Positions 14,443 through 20,776 of a stretch of 20,776 nucleotides of DNA are shown one piece after another. How positions within the stretch are numbered: the first letter of the stretch is position 1; every line of letters begins with the position of its first letter. The position numbers were made by a program, and so were the translations under genes. Source of the stretch: WTXA01 sp041741995 (lineage in GTDB: Bacteria; Bacillota; TC1). Under the pieces are notes generated by a model. That model made no database searches, had not been told where the DNA came from, and worked only from the letters and a program-made list of their open reading frames with translations. The DNA lies in contig JBGSJN010000062.1 of assembly GCA_041741995.1 (NCBI GenBank), positions 1 through 20,776 on the forward strand, written 5' to 3'.

Positions 14443-14476
14443 CTTATTTCATTTTAGCACCCTATATTGAAATAAG
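14443..14476. repeat. 34-bp palindromic repeat, copy B (overlaps the end of xdhC)
   Basis: Second copy with arms CTTATTTCA and TGAAATAAG around TTTTAGCACCCTATAT. It begins exactly 51 bases after copy A, roughly five helical turns. Its last 15 bases overlap the stop region of the xdhC-like gene, so the xdhC C-terminus (LISI-stop) is written by the repeat arm. Confidence 0.65.
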
Positions 14477-15502
14477 AGGTTCAATTAATACATCCATTAT
14501 ACCACCACAAGCCATACCATCTTCTTCAGCAATATCCCCGGTCATATCAACCCTATGAACCATATAGCCACCATTCTTTAGAATTCTTCTAGCATTAACA
14601 ATAACTTCACCTTCACTACAACCACCACCAATAGTCCCAACAATACGTCCATCATCAAAAACCAACATCTTAGCCCCTGCCTTCCTTGGCACAGAACCTT
14701 TAGTGGCAATAATAGTAACCAATGCCTTTGGTGATGAATCACTCTTACTCAATTCTTCAAGAACTTCCAGATCAAATTCAGGCCAATTGGTTTTTTTACT
14801 CATGCCCATTCTTCTTTGTTTAATCAACTCCCCAATAATGGAAAAAGCAATCTCATCAGGAGTAACTGCCCCAATATCTAGACCGATAGGTGCCATTATT
14901 CCCTCAACAACTTCTGGGGCATACCCCTCTCGCAGTAACTGATTCTTGGTATCTCTAACCCGTCGTTTAGAACCTATCATCCCGACGTAGGCAACTTCAT
15001 GATTTAAAACAGCCTTGAGACAATCCATATCATGTCTATGCCCTCTTGTAATAATAGCTACAAAAACAGAATTGTTAAAACTAATCATTTCAAAGGATTT
15101 TATAAAATTTTCACATATAACCCGTCTAGCATCAGGGAACCTGGCAACATTAGCAAAAGCTGGCCTGTCATCAATAACTGTGACCTCAAAACCTGCCCTT
15201 GTTGCATATAAGGATAAAGGCTTGGCAATGTGTCCCCCTCCAAATACAATAAGCTTCGGTGATGGAAAATATGGTTCTAATAAGTACTTACCATCCATGA
15301 ACATCATAGGATAGCCAGACTCCAGCACCTTACTCTCAGCAACCATAATATTTTGATTAAAATCTTTTTCAAGAACCAACTCCTTGCTAAATGACTTACC
15401 AGAACCTTTATCATCATCACTATTGAATATTCTTGAAATAATCACAGCCTTATGCCCTGCTTCTAATTCCACAATTAACTTTTTATATATTTCATTATTC
15501 AT
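14462..15502 (-). CDS. xdhC: XdhC/CoxI-family molybdoenzyme maturation factor, 346 aa
   Basis: XdhC proteins bind molybdenum cofactor, assist its sulfuration and insert it into xanthine-dehydrogenase-type hydroxylases. Here a Rossmann-type XdhC domain lies first (KLIVFGGGHIAKPL at 83-96, TRGHRHD at 152-158, YVGMIGSKRR at 172-181, IGLDIGAVTPDEIAFSI at 206-222). The XdhC_CoxI domain comes last (ATKGSVPRKAGAKM near 266-279, GTIGGGCSEGEV at 289-300, GMACGG at 329-334). This is the reverse of the usual order, although residues 1-70 may be a degenerate first copy. GGAGGT lies 8 bases before the ATG. No molybdoenzyme subunit is adjacent, but the window also has two modA genes with Moco-like riboswitches. 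Confidence 0.88.
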   Translation of the reverse strand: MNNEIYKKLIVELEAGHKAVIISRIFNSDDDKGSGKSFSKELVLEKDFNQNIMVAESKVLESGYPMMFMDGKYLLEPYFPSPKLIVFGGGHIAKPLSLYATRAGFEVTVIDDRPAFANVARFPDARRVICENFIKSFEMISFNNSVFVAIITRGHRHDMDCLKAVLNHEVAYVGMIGSKRRVRDTKNQLLREGYAPEVVEGIMAPIGLDIGAVTPDEIAFSIIGELIKQRRMGMSKKTNWPEFDLEVLEELSKSDSSPKALVTIIATKGSVPRKAGAKMLVFDDGRIVGTIGGGCSEGEVIVNARRILKNGGYMVHRVDMTGDIAEEDGMACGGIMDVLIEPLISI

Positions 15503-15593
15503 AACATTTGACCTCCAATAGATTCTACAACTTAAAATAATAGTACCATATGTCCCATATAATTCCCACTATCTTCATATGATATATTATAGT

Positions 15594-15633
15594 AAAAAAC
15601 TGCACCCAGTTAAACACTAGGTGCAGTTTTTTT
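15594..15633 (-). terminator. Bidirectional-looking terminator after the lipoprotein gene
   Basis: Minus strand ACTGCACCTAGT (15627-15616) pairs with ACTGGGTGCAGT (15610-15599) with one U-G pair, followed by six U. The opposite strand also has a seven-T tail. It separates the iron-uptake cluster from xdhC. Confidence 0.88.
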
Positions 15634-15634
15634 A

Positions 15635-16144
15635 TCAATTATCCTGATTATCAGTTTGTATCACTAAAACATATGTAATCTTTTTTTCTCCAAAAAAGGC
15701 ATCAATTTTAATACCTCTATAAATCCTCAATTCAGAGTCTACTTCAGGCACCCTAAAATTAGCAAAATGCTCACCTACTGACCAAAAGTATTTACTTTCA
15801 CTTTCCTCACTGTATTCTATCCTCATATCAGAAAGTTCATCATAAAGATATTTTCCGTTGGCATCAATAATACTATCAGTTATATAAAGGAAATCCGGAG
15901 CATCTCCATCAAATTCCAAATTAATAACATCCCCAAAACTGACATAATTCACTTCAATAAGTGTATACTTATTTAAATAACTTCTGAATATATTTTCACT
16001 ATCATTTATCTTATCTAATTTAACATTTTCTAACCTAAAGTTATTCAGGGATATTTTCAAACTACTTTGAGGCTCTGACTCAAAACAACCCGTGAGAAAT
16101 AATAGTCCGCTAATTATTATTGCAATGTACAAAGATTTTTTCAT
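15635..16144 (-). CDS. Putative lipoprotein of unknown function, 169 aa
   Basis: Signal peptide MKKSLYIAIIISGLLFLTGC with a clear lipobox (LTGC, Cys20), so it is anchored on the outer face of the membrane. The mature part has alternating beta-strand pattern with VSFGDVINLEFDGDAPDFLYITDSIIDANGKYLY and a C-terminal KITYVLVIQTD strand. A similar GDxIxLxFxGxxPD / FVIxTD layout occurs in many unassigned Firmicute lipoproteins; I know no function. AAGGAG lies 7 bases before the ATG. It follows fur by 58 bases in the same direction. Confidence 0.75.
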   Translation of the reverse strand: MKKSLYIAIIISGLLFLTGCFESEPQSSLKISLNNFRLENVKLDKINDSENIFRSYLNKYTLIEVNYVSFGDVINLEFDGDAPDFLYITDSIIDANGKYLYDELSDMRIEYSEESESKYFWSVGEHFANFRVPEVDSELRIYRGIKIDAFFGEKKITYVLVIQTDNQDN

Positions 16145-16202
16145 AAGTCAGCTCCTTCCTTATAATATGCAATACAATTTTTCTTAAGGATATCATATTT
16201 AC

Positions 16203-16643
16203 TCAATTTTTTAAACAATCCTTACAGATACCATAAAACTTCACCTTATGATTCAAAACCTTGAAATCATAGATATCATTTATTTTACTTTCCAAGATAT
16301 CCAATAAATCATCTTCCATATCAATAATCTTACCACATCTTTGACATATTAAATGGTGGTGTTCATGCTCTTTATGAGGATCAATAACTTGATACCTGAT
16401 ACAGCCATCATCAACATAAAGTCTTGCAATCATATTCAATTTTTCAAGTACTCCCAGAGTCCTGTATATTGTAGCAATTCCAATCTTCTCATCATTTTCT
16501 ACCAGGAGTTTATGAATATCTTCTGCACTAAGATGTTTATCGTTATTTTCTATTAGTAAACTTAAAATCTTAAGACGTTGCCCAGTTAGCTTCAAGCTAT
16601 TATCCTTTAAGCGTTCAATAAGTTCCTTATCAATTTCATTCAT
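16203..16643 (-). CDS. fur: Fur-family metalloregulator, 146 aa
   Basis: Winged-helix N-terminal domain (KLTGQRLKILSLL, then IGIATIYRTLGVLEKLNMIARL, the recognition region) and a C-terminal dimerisation domain with HEHHHLICQRCGKIID. Two structural-zinc CxxC pairs are present, C100/C103 and C140/C143. The family includes Fur, Zur and PerR. Position directly after the feo genes and two Fur boxes in the same cluster favour iron-dependent Fur, but a peroxide sensor is not excluded. The start is ATG 16643-16641; a TTG codon just upstream is less likely. AGGTGG lies about 9 bases upstream. It has its own promoter at 16695-16666. Confidence 0.9.
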   Translation of the reverse strand: MNEIDKELIERLKDNSLKLTGQRLKILSLLIENNDKHLSAEDIHKLLVENDEKIGIATIYRTLGVLEKLNMIARLYVDDGCIRYQVIDPHKEHEHHHLICQRCGKIIDMEDDLLDILESKINDIYDFKVLNHKVKFYGICKDCLKN

Positions 16644-16665
16644 CAAAATCTACCACCTATATAAA

Positions 16666-16695
16666 AATATATCTTAAGATTAGTATATATCTCAA
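16666..16695 (-). promoter_or_regulatory. Promoter of fur
   Basis: Minus strand TTGAGA (16695-16690), an 18-base spacer and TATATT (16671-16666), in the 54-base gap between the Cys-rich gene and fur. The spacer contains TTAAGA-type AT-rich symmetry but no clear Fur box. Confidence 0.5.
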
Positions 16696-16697
16696 AT

Positions 16698-16844
16698 TCA
16701 ATGTTTGCAACTTTTTCGTTGCTCTACAGAACATCCTCCAGAACAACCAGGACATGAATTATTCTTCATTTTCTTTAATGAATAAAATGCCCCTATTGCT
16801 ATAATTATAAAAAATATAAGACCAACTACTATTGTTGCTGTCAT
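16698..16844 (-). CDS. FeoB-associated Cys-rich membrane protein, 48 aa
   Basis: Starts MTATIVVGLIFFIIIAIGAF, a single transmembrane helix, followed by a basic stretch (SLKKMKNN) and a cysteine cluster CPGCSGGCS with a further C near the end (KSCKH). This is the small FeoB-associated protein found after feoB in many Firmicutes, thought to help ferrous iron transfer or electron transfer. AAGGAG lies 9 bases before the ATG, and the start is only 4 bases past the feoB stop. It is intact although the feoB upstream is broken. Confidence 0.85.
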   Translation of the reverse strand: MTATIVVGLIFFIIIAIGAFYSLKKMKNNSCPGCSGGCSVEQRKSCKH

Positions 16845-16848
16845 AATG

Positions 16849-18142
16849 CTATACTCCTTCTTCTACAAGAACTGTCTTGTTCTTATACTTACTCCGTTTT
16901 ATTAAATAGTAGAGCAACCCTGCCATAAATATTGCCGGTACAAAACCAACTGCTAATTCACCATAGACTATTAGTGTTCCAATTTGAGTTATTAACATAG
17001 CCAAGGTATAACCTACAGCTAATTGGAACAATACTGCTCTAGTTAACCATTTTCTGCTTTGATATTCAGTATTCATAGCACCAATTGCTGCGAAACAAGG
17101 TGTTGTAAACAAATTGAAAACCAAGAAAGCAAAGGCTGTGACTGGTGTAAATAGTTCTGTTAGAGGGCCTCCCACTAAATGTAAAGCCTGATCTGAAGCT
17201 GCAAGTATGATAGCAAAAGTAGCAACTACATTTTCCTTGGCTATAAAGCCTGTTAAAGTTGCAGCAGCCATCTGCCAACCTAAAAATCCTAAAGGAATTA
17301 ACATTGGAGCAATAACTATCAATGCTTGCAATAGAGGATTAACTCCTAAACTCTCAAAGAATCCATTAGCAGCATTTGGTATAATTTCACCAAAGAGACT
17401 ATCATTTATATAGCCTGATAGAAATCCACCAAAGCCATTTATAGAAAAAGCATATATTCCCCACATAATAACCGCAAATATAGGTATTCCTAGATAGGCA
17501 TTAGCAACAATTCTATCTACTTTATCTGAAAAAGTAACTTCATTGGAATTCTTCTTTTTGACTATGTTTTTCTTTACTAAATCCTTAATGAATATCTCTC
17601 TTTCTTGATCATTTTTTAAATTAGCTATCTTTTCAGCATTTTTCTTTAAGTCTGTAGCTACTACTTTCTCGATTAGTTGTTTAAGCCCATCACCAACATT
17701 GGCTACGCCCTCAACAGCCTGACAACCTAAGTCTTTTGATAGGCCTTCTAAATCAATCCTATCACCGTTTCTTCTAATAACATCTTGTTTATTTAAGGCA
17801 ATCACTACCGGAATTCCGATTTCTAATAATTGTGTAGTAAAGAGCAAGTTTCTTTCTAGGTTACTTGAATCTATAATATTTATAATTACATCAGGCTTTT
17901 CTGGTAATAGCTTCCTCCCCAGTAAAAGGAGCAATTGAATAGGCTCCTGGCAAATCTACAACTAAAATTTCATTATCATTGCCGTTCTAATTAGCAATCC
18001 TCTGATATTTACCTTTAAGTTTTGCTACTTTCTTGGCAACTGTAACCCCTGGCCAGTTACCTACATATTCCATCTTTCCTGTTATTCCATTGAAAATGGT
18101 AGTTTTTCCTGAATTCGGATTTCCTGCTAGTGCTATTTTCAT
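16849..18142 (-). pseudogene. feoB: feoB, ferrous iron transporter, disrupted by a stop, a frameshift and a large internal deletion
   Basis: The reading begins at ATG 18142 with GGAGAG upstream and the GTPase P-loop (ALAGNPNSGKTTIFN, then YVGNWPGVTV). After KYQRIAN an in-frame TAG (17989-17987) interrupts it, yet the same frame resumes with EILVVDLPGAYSIAPFTGEEAITR. At about 17906-17896 the frame shifts by one with loss of about five residues, resuming as EKPDVIINIIDSSNLERNLL and the ALNKQD G4 motif. In the membrane part, GVNPLLQALIV is joined directly to IAPMLIPLGFLGWQ at about 17315. Normal FeoB has roughly 200 residues there, including the first Gate domain (VPGVMASR and PCGAKLP regions). 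Three separate lesions make a functional transporter very unlikely. Neighbouring feoA, the Cys-rich gene and fur are intact. Confidence 0.87.
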
Positions 18143-18162
18143 TCTCTTCTTCTCTCCTTTAT

Positions 18163-18177
18163 TGATATTGATTATCA
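18163..18177 (-). promoter_or_regulatory. Fur box before feoB
   Basis: TGATATTGATTATCA matches the 7-1-7 Fur consensus TGATAATnATTATCA at 13 of 14 arm positions. It lies 21 bases before the feoB start and downstream of the feoA terminator, suggesting that feoB had its own iron-repressed promoter. Confidence 0.75.
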
Positions 18178-18191
18178 TTTAGACTTTAAAT

Positions 18192-18214
18192 AAAAAGCAG
18201 ACAAGCTGCTTTTT
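18192..18214 (-). terminator. Terminator of feoA
   Basis: AAAAAGCAG and CTGCTTTTT pair perfectly around a 5-base loop. On the minus strand the stem ends in TTTTT and continues ATTT. It lies 10 bases past the feoA stop. Confidence 0.7.
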
Positions 18215-18223
18215 ATGAACTAA

Positions 18224-18439
18224 TTATACTAATTGTATCGCCTTAGCTATACTAGAGTCTATATCGTATCTACTGTCTTTTATGTTTATAATGAAGTTCC
18301 CCGCTAGTATTGATATGAGGGTAATTTCTTCACCTTCAGAACAGCCTAGAGTGTATAGAAATTTTTTTATTTTCTCGCTACCCGCAACTTCTCCTACTAT
18401 TCTTTTGTCTCCTGGTTTTATCTTATTTAACAGCATCAT
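18224..18439 (-). CDS. feoA: FeoA, ferrous iron transport accessory protein, 71 aa
   Basis: Small SH3-like cytosolic protein with the FeoA pattern: IKPGDKRIVGEVAG near the start, KKFLYTLGCSEGEEITLISILAGNFIINIKDSRYDIDSSIAKAI in the body. Length (71) is usual. FeoA is thought to act on FeoB assembly or gating. Two consecutive ATG codons (18439 and 18436) start the frame; no convincing ribosome site precedes either. A promoter and Fur box lie immediately upstream and a terminator immediately downstream, so it is expressed apart from feoB. Confidence 0.9.
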   Translation of the reverse strand: MMLLNKIKPGDKRIVGEVAGSEKIKKFLYTLGCSEGEEITLISILAGNFIINIKDSRYDIDSSIAKAIQLV

Positions 18440-18457
18440 TTTTAATTACTTGTTAAT

Positions 18458-18472
18458 TGATAATTGTTATCA
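18458..18472 (-). promoter_or_regulatory. Fur box before feoA
   Basis: TGATAATTGTTATCA (plus-strand orientation) matches TGATAATnATTATCA at 13 of 14 arm positions. It lies at the predicted transcription start of feoA, the usual place for iron-dependent repression. Confidence 0.82.
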
Positions 18473-18479
18473 TTTACTG

Positions 18480-18508
18480 AATCTACATGAATACCTAAAC
18501 TTAGTCAA
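18480..18508 (-). promoter_or_regulatory. Promoter of feoA
   Basis: Minus strand TTGACT (18508-18503), a 17-base spacer and TAGATT (18485-18480). The predicted start (about 18473) abuts the Fur box at 18472-18458. Confidence 0.7.
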
Positions 18509-18527
18509 GTAATTCATCAATTTAAAT

Positions 18528-18562
18528 AGAAGGGCTTCCAGTTCTAAACCGGAAGCCCTTCT
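18528..18562 (-). terminator. Terminator of the LPQTG surface protein gene
   Basis: GAAGGGCTTCC (18529-18539) pairs perfectly with GGAAGCCCTTC (18551-18561), with three more inner pairs (GTT/AAC). The tail on the minus strand is U-A mixed (UAUUUAAAUU). It lies about 35 bases past the stop codon. Confidence 0.78.
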
Positions 18563-18597
18563 TTGTTCTTCTTCATAAATTTGGTCGAAATGTATAG

Positions 18598-19944
18598 TTA
18601 TCTTTTTTTATTTAGAACAGTTAATCCAACTCCAGTAAATAGAACTGTGCTTATTGCACCAATTAATACTGGGAATTGTCCTGTTTGAGGAAGTGTAACA
18701 GCTGTAACTGTAACTGGTGCAGCTACCCATTTAGCATATACTGTATAATCTACTGCAGCTGCTGTATCTAATGTTGTTACCGCTGTTCCAGTTAATTCTG
18801 CATTTGCAAACCATCCACCAAATACATAACCAACTCTTGTTGGGGCTAGTAGAACTATGTCAGCATCCTCTTCATTGTAAGTTGCAGGGTTACCGGCATT
18901 ATTAATTCCACCATTTAGAATGTATGTGATGTTATAATCGCCAAATAGTCCAGTTGTGGCATTTAACCATTTAGCATGGAGTGTATAGTCAACTGCAGCT
19001 GCTGTGTCTAATGTTGTTACTGCTGTTCCAGTAAATGCTGCATTATCATACCATCCAGCGAATAGGTATCCAACTTTTGTTGGAGCTTTTAGTACTATAT
19101 CAGGATCTGTAACTATATATGTAGCAGGATTGTCAACATTATTTATTCCACCATATAAATTGTAAGTGATGTTGTAAGTGTTTTGTATCCATTTAGCATA
19201 TAATGTAACATCTCCAGTGCTTCCCATTGGGACTTGAGTTACTTCAGTAGTAAATTCAGCATCGCTGAACCATCCACCAAATGTGTAACCAGCTTTTGTT
19301 GCATCTTCAAAATTGATAGTAGGTGTTGCTACATTGTAAGTAGCAGGGTTGTTAATGCTGTTTGTTCCACCATCAAGATTGTAGGTAATATTAAAGTTTT
19401 CGTAACTGTAATGCACTCTTATTTGAATATGGTCCAGATAAGCATCGCCACCACATTGTGAATAAGTTGCATCAACTCTTACTCTTAAAGTGTTAATGTT
19501 AGTAGCATCCCAACCAGTATAGCCCCAATTAGCTGTTGAGGATCCCATAACAATGTATGAGTCTGCATCACTATTTGGAAGTACTCCACTGTTTAAAGTG
19601 TTTCCTCTAGCTGTATTACCAGTATAAAGTCTTACATCAAAATTTCTACTACTAGAATGTTCCTTAAAGGCATCAATCCTTACTTCAATACCGTCAATTA
19701 TAGCTCCTGCAGGTACTAAGTTTGTACCAAAGCCATAATATGTCGCATCATCATTGCTATCATTGAAAATAGCACTTGAATCATTTTGCGTATAGGCACG
19801 ATCTTCATACTGTACTCCATTATCAAAATTCGAAGTTGGACTTTGCCAACCAACTGTATCAGCTAAAACAACTGATGAAAAAAATGCCATTGCAAATATA
19901 ACAAATATTGATAACCCAAAAACTTTAATTAGTTTTCTTCTCAT
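18598..19944 (-). CDS. Cell-wall-anchored surface protein with three B-repeats and LPQTG motif, 448 aa
   Basis: Secreted protein with a signal peptide (hydrophobic 9-28, probable cleavage after VVLA). Residues 30-183 are a beta-rich domain beginning TVGWQSPTSNFDNGVQY and ending YLDHIQIRVHYSY, which looks like a ligand-binding jelly-roll-type module. Three Listeria-Bacteroides (InlB B-type) repeats follow at about 185-252, 256-327 and 337-406, each with ITYxLxGG, NPATY, GYxFxGW and a closing YAKW or HAKW. A sortase motif LPQTG (418-422), a hydrophobic stretch and a basic tail (NKKR) end the protein. The start is ATG 19944-19942 with GGAGGT 8 bases upstream; a TTG nine bases earlier abuts that site. 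B-repeat proteins are often adhesins; the target is unknown. Base composition is less skewed than in the left half of the window. Confidence 0.9.
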   Translation of the reverse strand: MRRKLIKVFGLSIFVIFAMAFFSSVVLADTVGWQSPTSNFDNGVQYEDRAYTQNDSSAIFNDSNDDATYYGFGTNLVPAGAIIDGIEVRIDAFKEHSSSRNFDVRLYTGNTARGNTLNSGVLPNSDADSYIVMGSSTANWGYTGWDATNINTLRVRVDATYSQCGGDAYLDHIQIRVHYSYENFNITYNLDGGTNSINNPATYNVATPTINFEDATKAGYTFGGWFSDAEFTTEVTQVPMGSTGDVTLYAKWIQNTYNITYNLYGGINNVDNPATYIVTDPDIVLKAPTKVGYLFAGWYDNAAFTGTAVTTLDTAAAVDYTLHAKWLNATTGLFGDYNITYILNGGINNAGNPATYNEEDADIVLLAPTRVGYVFGGWFANAELTGTAVTTLDTAAAVDYTVYAKWVAAPVTVTAVTLPQTGQFPVLIGAISTVLFTGVGLTVLNKKR

Positions 19945-20013
19945 TTTAATCAACCTCCTTGAAAAAATTTTCTATGAATGTAACACCAACTTGTTACTCT
20001 TCTATCTAACTAC

Positions 20014-20019
20014 AATATA
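20014..20019 (-). promoter_or_regulatory. Candidate -10 for the LPQTG surface protein
   Basis: Minus strand TGTTATATT gives an extended -10 (TATATT at 20019-20014) about 70 bases before the start codon. No clear -35 is present. Confidence 0.4.
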
Positions 20020-20130
20020 ACATAAATATTATTAAATAAATTGGATGTCATTACGCTTAAATTTTGTTTTACTTGAATCATTCTTATTAATAAAACTACC
20101 TTTAAATTCAAAATTTTTACTAATTCATAA

Positions 20131-20161
20131 ATAGACTGAGTCTATACTCATTATAGACTCA
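20131..20161. repeat. Nested inverted repeats between the two surface protein genes
   Basis: ATAGACT-G-AGTCTAT (20131-20145) overlaps a second inverted repeat, TGAGTCTATA (20137-20146) with TATAGACTCA (20152-20161) around CTCAT. Three AGTCTAT-type half-sites thus lie within 31 bases, about 190 bases before the surface protein gene. The rest of this 315-base gap holds only the candidate promoter and the terminator of the upstream gene. Confidence 0.6.
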
Positions 20162-20191
20162 AAAATGTTTATTCTAAGTCATAAATACAAA

Positions 20192-20221
20192 AAGGTTCAC
20201 CAACTTAAGTTGGTGAACCTT
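20192..20221 (-). terminator. Intrinsic terminator of the right-edge surface protein gene
   Basis: A perfect 15-bp palindrome, AAGGTTCACCAACTT with AAGTTGGTGAACCTT, followed on the minus strand by TTTGTATTTAT. It lies about 40 bases past the stop codon at 20260. Confidence 0.88.
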
Positions 20222-20259
20222 CACATCTTTTTAATATATAATTATTTTATTACCTAAAT

Positions 20260-20776
20260 CTATTTCTTCTTTTTTAGTACAATTAGTCCAGCTCCAGCTA
20301 GTCCAATAGTGCTTAAAGCACCAATTAATATGGCATACTGTCCAGTTTTCGGAATTGTTGGTGCAGCTATCCATTTTGCATACAATGTATAATTACTTAC
20401 ATCTTCTACTGGTATACTAGTTATTGCAGTTCCTGTAAATTCAGGATTATCATACCAACCACCAAATACATAACCAGGTTTTGTTGGCGGACGTAGAATG
20501 ATATCGTCATCTAGCACATCATATTCAATTGGATTTGATCCATTAGTACCACCATTAGTTTCGTATTTAATTTCATATACATTCAAGATCCACTTAGCAT
20601 ACAGCTCAACATCTCCTGTACTTCCTAAAGGAATAGATGTTACTTCTGTTGTCATCTCTTCATCACTGTACCAGCCATCAAAAGTATATCCAAGTCTTAC
20701 TGGATCAGCAAAGTTGATTGTTGGTGTAGTAACTTGATATGTTGCTGGATTGCTTACATCATTTGTTCCGCTATCC
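20260..20776 (-). CDS. B-repeat surface protein with IPKTG sorting signal, C-terminal part only
   Basis: The frame is open to the window edge, so the N-terminus lies outside; 172 codons are visible. One B-repeat (NPATYQVTTPTINFADP, GYTFDGWYSDEEM, VELYAKWI) and a second (IKYETNGGTNGSNPIEYD, GYVFGGWYDNPEFTGTAI, YTLYAKWI) precede the anchor. The sorting signal reads IPKTG rather than LPxTG, followed by a hydrophobic segment and four lysines. It is clearly related to the neighbouring 448-residue protein, most strongly in the last repeat and the anchor (TGQxxxLIGAxST). It is followed by a strong terminator, so the two genes are separate transcripts. Confidence 0.85.
   Translation of the reverse strand, partial: DSGTNDVSNPATYQVTTPTINFADPVRLGYTFDGWYSDEEMTTEVTSIPLGSTGDVELYAKWILNVYEIKYETNGGTNGSNPIEYDVLDDDIILRPPTKPGYVFGGWYDNPEFTGTAITSIPVEDVSNYTLYAKWIAAPTIPKTGQYAILIGALSTIGLAGAGLIVLKKKK

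Noticed and set aside
14392..14476. The twin palindromes as a transcription terminator of xdhC
   Set aside because: Arms are AT-rich with a 12-base centre and no U-run follows on the minus strand; position before the operon start favours a DNA-binding site.
17987..17989. UAG in feoB as a recoded sense codon (pyrrolysine or stop reassignment)
   Set aside because: UAG is used as a normal terminal stop by several genes here (ends at 284, 8684, 9000, 14462), and feoB also has a frameshift and a large deletion.
1..20776. tRNA, rRNA, transposase, integrase, phage or plasmid functions
   Set aside because: None was recognised on either strand by reading; short or degenerate copies could be missed by eye.

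Overview
The window looks like a chromosomal segment of a low-GC, anaerobic, Gram-positive bacterium, probably in the Clostridia/Tissierellia range. Strong AGGAGG-type ribosome sites, lipobox lipoproteins, LPXTG-type cell-wall anchors, Feo iron uptake with Fur boxes, a rubrerythrin-like protein, a CoA-disulfide reductase fusion and many Fe-S or molybdenum-related proteins support this. Genus cannot be fixed by eye. No tRNA, rRNA, CRISPR array, transposase or phage gene was seen. All genes except glyA lie on the minus strand.

Layout, low to high coordinate (minus-strand transcription runs right to left). 1-910: start of a small zinc-ribbon protein and a rubrerythrin-like ferritin-domain protein. 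936-3157: two paralogous molybdate/tungstate-binding lipoproteins (modA), each preceded by two tandem copies of a structured RNA that looks like the Moco riboswitch, with an intrinsic terminator between the two copies. 3176-4681: glyA (plus strand) with its own promoter and terminator. 4711-5997: ribbon-helix-helix protein plus SPFH membrane protein with a palindromic operator over the promoter. 6024-8619: an 830-residue fusion of CoA-disulfide reductase, rhodanese, TusA and DsrE domains behind a 22-bp palindrome. 8650-14361: a compact six-gene operon encoding an OpuB/OpuC-type ABC transporter (permease, binding lipoprotein, ATPase), a CDGSH/4Fe-4S/glutamate-synthase-like FMN enzyme, a Ca2+/Na+ exchanger and a DUF1294 protein. 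14392-14476: twin 34-bp palindromes. 14462-15502: an XdhC-family molybdoenzyme maturation factor. 15594-18508: iron uptake locus with feoA, a visibly broken feoB, a small Cys-rich membrane protein, fur and a lipoprotein, with two good Fur boxes. 18528-20776: two related B-repeat surface proteins with sortase motifs, the second running off the window.

The strongest candidate for something unusual is the duplicated cassette of tandem riboswitches plus orphan modA at 936-3157. Each RNA copy carries a GAAA tetraloop and the classical 11-nt tetraloop receptor, with compensatory changes between copies; the distal copy of each pair feeds a terminator while the proximal copy has none. Together with xdhC this points to molybdenum (or tungsten) cofactor homeostasis, although no modB/modC or molybdoenzyme gene is present here. 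Other points are the Fe-S enzyme inside a compatible-solute-type transporter operon, the multi-lesion feoB next to intact partners, and a marked strand-compositional asymmetry in which genes on the two strands use different third-position bases.
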